From: Argopecten irradians
Taxonomy: Eukaryota; Mollusca; Bivalvia; Pectinida; Pectinidae
Length of the DNA stretch: 64,000 nucleotides
NCBI RefSeq assembly: GCF_041381155.1
Contig: NC_091149.1
Location: 16,136,609 to 16,200,608, forward strand
Direction: 5' to 3'
Position 1 is the first letter of the stretch. Each line of letters opens with the position of its first letter. The translations under genes were made by a program, and so were the position numbers. Below are positions 58,816 to 64,000 of the stretch, one piece after another. The notes beneath the pieces were generated by a model. That model had not been told where the DNA came from and searched no databases. It saw only the letters and a program-made list of their open reading frames with translations.

Positions 58816-60277
58816 TATATTAATTCCTTTATTTCCTCCAATATTGAAGAGTTTACAGAAAAACAATACATAAATAAAGAAAGAAACAATCTAACATACA
58901 CACGTTTACACACATATATACATATCTATCAATACAAGAAAATACTATTTAGATATTCGACTACATTTGCCATTATCGAATAGCGGAGAATGATTATAAT
59001 AATTGGCTACAAACATATGTAAAATGAGACATCGCTAATGATACATTACAGTTCGTAATAAAGAGATATATACGTATCAAGAGTCTATCTATATAAGGCT
59101 AGCACAAAAACGTTACATAATACAAATACTCTAGAATTCACACGATTTAGCCATACATATAACTTCAGTTGAAGTTAATACAATCAAATATTTGCCTAAA
59201 AAAAAGAAAGAGAAAAAAGGTCAGTTATGAATACCCACTTTGTACGAACATTTTTGTTAACAATAATAATTGAATTTAGTCTAAAGTCTTCCAGTTCATT
59301 TTGAGATAAATGGTAGTTAAATAGTGCTCCATAGAAGAACATGCAGTTAGATGATATTATTGACATTGAATTGAGATAAAAAAAACAAGGACAATGAGCG
59401 AAAAGTGCTACGTACACCTGTTGCAGAGGATGATTTCATAGCGAAAATTAAGGTTAGGAAGTATTTAGCGAGCACTTAGTGTCTAACAGACATATTTCTA
59501 GTTTAAAATTATGATTTTGAATTATTTTTCCTATCCGCAATGTGTCCCCAAATACCGCGGATGAAGTTTTTTCTCAAAACAAAGTCTTCGTTTCATATTC
59601 ATTGTTTCCTGTTCCTAAAAAGTATAAAACCTTGAACATCTCTTGATTATTTACATGTACATGCGCTTCTTCATCTTGGCATCAATATCGTATGATTTCG
59701 AACTGTAATTTGCATACCAAGGTCACATAGGACTTAATTTATATGTTATCAATCGTGGTAAAGTCAAACAATCGCTTTCTGTACCTGCGTTTTACTTCTA
59801 AACATAATGACATAGTTATTTGAGACTGTCTTTCGTGTATTTTGTCAAATTGACCAGCTACAGTCAACGAGCAAACAACAATACCGTGGGTTAGACGTGA
59901 TGCATAAATATCCAACTTCACCAAAGACGTGATTATATGGGGGTACAAAGTACCGCTTGTTTTACGGAGGATAAAATTTGTTAGTTAATTACGATTCGGG
60001 TAAGTTTGAGAAACTGCGCAAATATGGTTAGTTACACAACCTTATACCAATATTTAAACGCTCAACATAGTTATAATAATGGTCGAAATCGTCCAATATC
60101 AATGAATGAAAGTCTGAACTTCATTTAATTTTGTCCTAAAAACATCTACCTTCCATTGGAGTGAAGGTTTTATCGTTATCCTCAATATAGAACAAAAGTC
60201 ATGAAAAATGAAAATACATTGGAGTACATTTGTGATAATTGTGAATACCACTTTTGTTTTATGAAATATGTGTGCAG
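58816..60277. other. Locus C intron 1 remainder
   Basis: No gene or clear element. AT-rich, with short frames lacking any motif. Confidence 0.4.
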
Positions 60278-60950
60278 GCGACATCCGTGGAAAGCGTTCT
60301 CCTAGATATTGGAACATGGACCAGCGATTTATTACGGTGATAATCAGCAAGTAATTATGTAGACGAGATCTTCCTATCTGACTATGCTCCCACAGAACCG
60401 CGAATATCTGACGAAATGGTGGAAAGGAGAAATATCTTACCCTAAGGATATCATCGATTACATTATACTGAGGAAGAGGATCGTCAGTAAGTTCCAAATC
60501 TAGTTAATTTTATTTCAAAAATCGTTAAATAAAATAAGAAATCTTTGTTTAACTTAATATTTATGGAAATAAGATTTCCAAAACAAAAATTAAAATCAAT
60601 CTAAAAATATTCTATATGTCTACTTAGATGTATCAAAATAAATAATCACATCACATAAAATATCACATAATCCTCCTGATATCCAGTGATTTCGCCCGTG
60701 TAATATTTTTGCATATGTCACTAGTTGTTATATGACCTGAAGCGATTTCCCATTGGCTGTGCCGGGCAGGAACTTTATTGTGATGTCATTACCGTAACAA
60801 TAAAGTGACGTCAGGTAAAACTTTTCTTACGAGAACGGTGGAACAAAATGGCGTCTCTTCTGGACTTTTGTAACACACGTTGACGTCTTTAAAATTTTAA
60901 TTTTTGCTCCCATTCATAAAATCTCATATGAAATGAACACTCATTTAAGG

Positions 60951-61749
60951 TAGACCGTCCCTTCTGGTTTCCTCTCATGGACTTCGTTTCATTTTTTGAT
61001 ATTTTGATTTTAGGTATACCCTGATCACAAAAACCGCATAAAAATCATATGTCACGGGTTTAATTTTTCTTCCAGGGTTGCTTCAAGATATGTAACAAAA
61101 TGACTTTATAATCCGGATTTTAAGGATTTTTAAATAAATAATATTTCCTCCATCCGTAACCTACAGTATAAATAATATCAACTGTAACATGTACTTCAGT
61201 ACGAATCCATTCACTCATATTCAATGTGTTTTCCACAATAAAACGAACTATCGTTATTTTAAAATTAAGTTCACCCAATTTTCGTGTATATATTGCCATG
61301 AAAAACAGTAAATGCTTTCATTTTTTATGAAAACATGATCTCAAGGAAAAATCGATTTTTTTCAGAATTTCCATGAAGACTGGCTTATTGCACATACGAA
61401 AAAGCCAATAAAAAGTATTACTTTAGCGGTATCTGTTACTCAATTATGACCGATTTGCTTCCTACAACTCCTTAAATTTTTGTCTGAAATTGTTAAAAAT
61501 GGCGAATCTGTAGCACTTTCAACGTTTTATGTTATTTATCTACCTTGTTAAGTTTTTACGCCCCCTCATTGGACACCTTTATATGATACCACTTCAGTAA
61601 ACACTCGAAACGGTTCTAGACGAAATATTGCTCGATGCCGATTCAGAAGCGAGTTGTAATAGATGGGTACGGAAGAAATAAAATACGTTGCCGGGATTCG
61701 GATAGCGACGTTAACACAAAACTTATGACGTCACAGAAGGGACGGTCTA
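60951..61749. mobile_element. TA-flanked MITE with 16-bp perfect end repeats
   Basis: TAGACCGTCCCTTCTG (60951-60966) and its exact reverse complement CAGAAGGGACGGTCTA (61734-61749) bound an interior of about 770 bp with no ORF. Read as TA target sites plus a 14-bp inverted repeat GACCGTCCCTTCTG, it fits a Tc1/mariner-type MITE. It lies in intron 2 of locus C. Confidence 0.7.
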
Positions 61750-61984
61750 CGTTATGATCCTATATATTAAGTCTATATGTGTACCCGACTTTATGGACAA
61801 TTATATTACATACATGCAGGTTAATTGTTTTATCTTACGGTAAATGACCAGCCAAGGTCACCAACTAGTCTTCTTATCGAGTAGTAGCTTTTATTTATAC
61901 TATTGGGGTCAGCTGTGGTTTTCAGTGGCAGATCATTCGACGAAAGCAGCAATGATGGAATTACAAAATCTTTTCCATTCTTGC

Positions 61985-62065
61985 TGATACCAATGCCTGC
62001 TCGGCGGCATGTTTCAGTGATATATATACTATAAAAAGGGCAAGTGTTCCTCTATACAAGAGTTG
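61985..62065 (-). repeat. Dispersed repeat family R1, minus-strand fragment
   Basis: ggcggcatgtttcagtgata and actataaaaagggcaagtgt are the reverse complement of the family core. It lies about 50 bp before exon 3 of locus C. Confidence 0.65.
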
Positions 62066-62653
62066 ATATTGTAAGTCGCACGAAATACTCTCCTGACAGG
62101 TTTATTTGTTCTTCAGCATGACTACCGAAACAGAGAGAAGATGAAGTAAGAGGAAAGAGTAAAAAGGATTTATCACATTGAATATTGTCTGGAACAACCA
62201 CTAGGATTTTGACATCAACGACAGGTAAATTTGATGTCATAGTTTCGGGCCACTGCTTAGATGGGACTAGCAACAAAATCTGGCTGAATTTAAAAGATGT
62301 TTACAAAAGACGTCTCTGCGTCATACTTCCACAATGCGCGGTTTTTATTTTTTTGTATTATGTCTTGCGGTGTTGGAGTCCACTTTACTATACAGGTAGT
62401 GTGAGGTGCAATACAAAGTTTGTACTGGACAAGTCTTTTACTCAAAGATGAAGTAGTAAAGCAAATCAGTGCTAGATGCCGGTTTCAGTATATTTGTCTT
62501 ATATTGAACATATCTGATATTGGTGATACATACTGGGATGCTGAAAGTCATTACTTACATGTGTTGCGAGGAAACAATAACTTACAATAAAATATCTTGT
62601 ACTGTTTGATAATTTTGTTAGCGGCAGATAAGTATATATTGATGAGAGGTCCA

Positions 62654-63116
62654 TTAAAGAGATGCTCCACCGCTGACCGAATGGTATTTTTTACTATCAA
62701 AAAAAAGGAGGCAGACGAATTTAGTATTTTTCTTCTAGTTACAAAAAGAGTTACTAGTCATTAACACTATTTCCACATTGAATAAGTTTGTTTGGAGGCT
62801 GTTTAATTTTATTTCTCTTAACAGTTAATACATATAATAAAATAATTGATTTGCATTCCCAATAAAGTTCCCGACGCTCACTCACACCAACCCCCCCTGG
62901 ATGGCTACTATTTCTTATTCTTGGTATGAATGGTAGTCCTGCTTCTGGCTTGCTACTCTCTTAAAAGGTAAGAGAAACAAAAAATGGAATAATAATATTA
63001 TACGCGAATTTGTGTAGTTAATTATAGACTTATATATAACGATTAACCACCAATTATTGTTCTAATGTTGAATTCCAATTTATGCTCTGTTCGTGCGGTG
63101 GAGGCCTTTTCTTTAA
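62654..63116. mobile_element. TTAA MITE family M1, longest copy
   Basis: TTAA at 62654-62657 is followed by AGAGATGCTCCACCGCTGAC. The right end is tgctctgttcgtgcggtgga followed by a TTAA at 63113-63116. The interior includes the lttagtattttt-type and attaaccaccaattattgtt segments of the family plus extra sequence around 62870-62990. Confidence 0.75.
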
Positions 63117-63209
63117 GAGATAAGTGATATTAATTACATCAGTAGCTGTTATTGGTTAAACTGACGTTTTACAGAGTCGCTCTGAGCCGTTTTACAACTT
63201 CTTAACTAC

Positions 63210-63700
63210 ACTGCATTTCCCGATTTTACAGATACATGTAGTAATCATATTGTTACCGACATGGTGTATTTCTGTTTTTGTATCATATACCAAATTAAAG
63301 ACAACATTGGCATCTATCTGTCGATTAAAGTATTCCAATTGTAACTTATAATAGTGTCTGAGATGTTAACAAAACTGGCTACATGTATTTCCCGATTTTT
63401 CAAGATACATAGTAATATTTATACGACATCATGTATTGTATCATATAAAAAAATTAAAGACAAATTATCTAACTGTCGATTGAAAGTATTCCAATTGTAA
63501 CTTATACATAGTTCTGAGATGTTATACAAAATGGCTACATGTATTGTACCCGATTTTTCATACATGTGATATTTATACGACATCATGTATTGTATCATTA
63601 TTAAATTAAAGACAAATTATCGGTAACTGTCGATTGAAAGTATTCCAATTGTAACTTATACATAGTGTCTGATGCACCACAAAACTGGTACATGTATTTT
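63210..63700. repeat. ~160-170-bp tandem repeat, three units
   Basis: Units share tacatgtatttcccgatttt, acgacatcatgtattgtatc, aattaaagacaaattat, tgtcgattgaaagtattcca and attgtaacttatacatagt. The units differ mainly by short indels. Confidence 0.8.
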
Positions 63701-63724
63701 TTTTAAGATACGAAATCAAATTTT

Positions 63725-63815
63725 CCATCTTGCTGATACAATGCCTGCTCGCGGCATGTTGTTCAGTGATATATCACTATAAAAAGGGCAAGTTGTTCCT
63801 CTATACAAGATTGAT
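63725..63815 (-). repeat. Dispersed repeat family R1, second minus-strand fragment
   Basis: Repeats the 61985-62065 fragment about 1745 bp further on, with small indels, again just before a methyltransferase exon 3. Confidence 0.65.
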
Positions 63816-63861
63816 ATTGTAAGTCGCAAATACTCTCTGACAGTGTTTATTTGTTCTTCAG

Positions 63862-64000
63862 CATGACTACGAAAACAGAGAGAAGATGAAGTAAGAGAAA
63901 AGAGTGAAAGGGATTTATCCCATAGACATATTGTCGGAACAACCACTAGGATTTGACATCAACGACAGTAAATTTTGATGTCATAGTTGCGGGCCACTGC
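63862..64000 (+). pseudogene. Methyltransferase exon 3, fourth copy, cut by window end
   Basis: After acceptor ttcttcag the sequence reads catgactacgaaaacagaga and continues through caaccactaggatttgacat to gggccactgc at the window edge. It matches locus C exon 3 more closely than locus A (shared gaagtaagag and gggccactgc), with different small indels. Together with its upstream flank it is a repeat of about 61970-62260. Confidence 0.75.

Larger units (their letters stand above)
58290..62580 (+). pseudogene. NNMT/PNMT-like methyltransferase, locus C, indel-riddled three-exon copy
   Basis: Exon 1 (58290-58418) matches locus A, but ATGGCGG reads ATAGGCGG, and further insertions break the frame; the donor gtaagt is kept. 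Exon 2 (60278-60486) keeps acceptor and donor and is 209 instead of 202 nt, mostly from single-base duplications (gttctcc, ttattacgg, gctcccacag). Exon 3 (62117-62580) keeps the acceptor cttcag and the end GCG-AGG-AAA-CAA-TAA, but has substitutions and many indels, with a badly scrambled middle. Order and orientation are those of a whole gene. It is a pseudogene as read; the run of single-base insertions could partly be sequencing error. Confidence 0.82.

Noticed and set aside
60099..60497. 132-codon minus-strand frame overlapping locus C exon 2
   Set aside because: It runs antisense across a well-identified exon with matching splice sites on the plus strand.
1..64000. tRNA, rRNA or other structured RNA genes
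   Set aside because: No cloverleaf with conserved A and B boxes or rRNA core sequence was recognised by eye. A tRNAscan or Rfam search would settle this.

Overview
The window looks like intergenic and gene-poor nuclear DNA of a bivalve mollusc. Reasons: spliced three-exon methyltransferase genes with GT/AG introns, an AT-rich background, a DIRS-type tyrosine-recombinase retrotransposon, APE-type LINEs, Pearl/Helitron-like elements with cores of about 160-bp tandem repeats, and several families of TIR elements. The assignment to a bivalve is an inference from repeat style; no species is claimed.

Host genes: the theme is a small, decaying array of NNMT/PNMT/INMT-type (PF01234-like) SAM-dependent N-methyltransferase genes. 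Locus A (11268-16947, minus) is the only complete one: exons of 121, 202 and 421 nt with phases 1 and 2 join into an open frame of 247 codons plus stop. An orphan exon 2 (2231-2432) lies in a 3.46-kb, nearly identical copy of part of locus A. Locus B (49207-52064, plus) has the same three exons but an in-frame TGA at codon 191. A fragment at 31831-32580 (minus) shares that TGA and has further damage. Locus C (58290-62580, plus) has all three exons in order but many single-base indels, and a fourth exon-3 copy runs off the right edge at 63862.

Mobile elements, left to right: Pearl-like element (168-1797, repeated at 12755-14386); DIRS-like element on the minus strand (about 4999-8885) with gag-like, RT-RNase H and tyrosine recombinase frames and two frameshifts; a 5'-truncated L1/Tx1-like LINE (17789-19274) with a 12-bp target duplication; an LTR-like pair (19889-20736); a 4.26-kb element with about 200-bp CTTAAG-rich TIRs (21990-26246); AGGTCA-rich tandem arrays (27.8-29.6 kb); a decayed multi-exon DDE transposase/YqaJ nuclease/Tudor-like gene (36579-41175); an APE-type LINE with a deletion inside the RT domain (41719-about 45690); a hAT-like 2.6-kb element (55292-57894); and a TA-flanked MITE (60951-61749). 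A TTAA-flanked MITE family recurs at 22.7, 24.8, 33.1, 49.0 and 62.7 kb, and one copy ends 6 bp before the ATG of methyltransferase locus B.

The rest (3.5-5 kb, 8.9-11.2 kb, 33.5-36.5 kb, 46-49 kb, 52.1-54.7 kb) shows no supportable gene. The last 6 kb has an excess of single-base indels and a repeated 1.75-kb segment, which could be gene decay or an unpolished, locally duplicated assembly.
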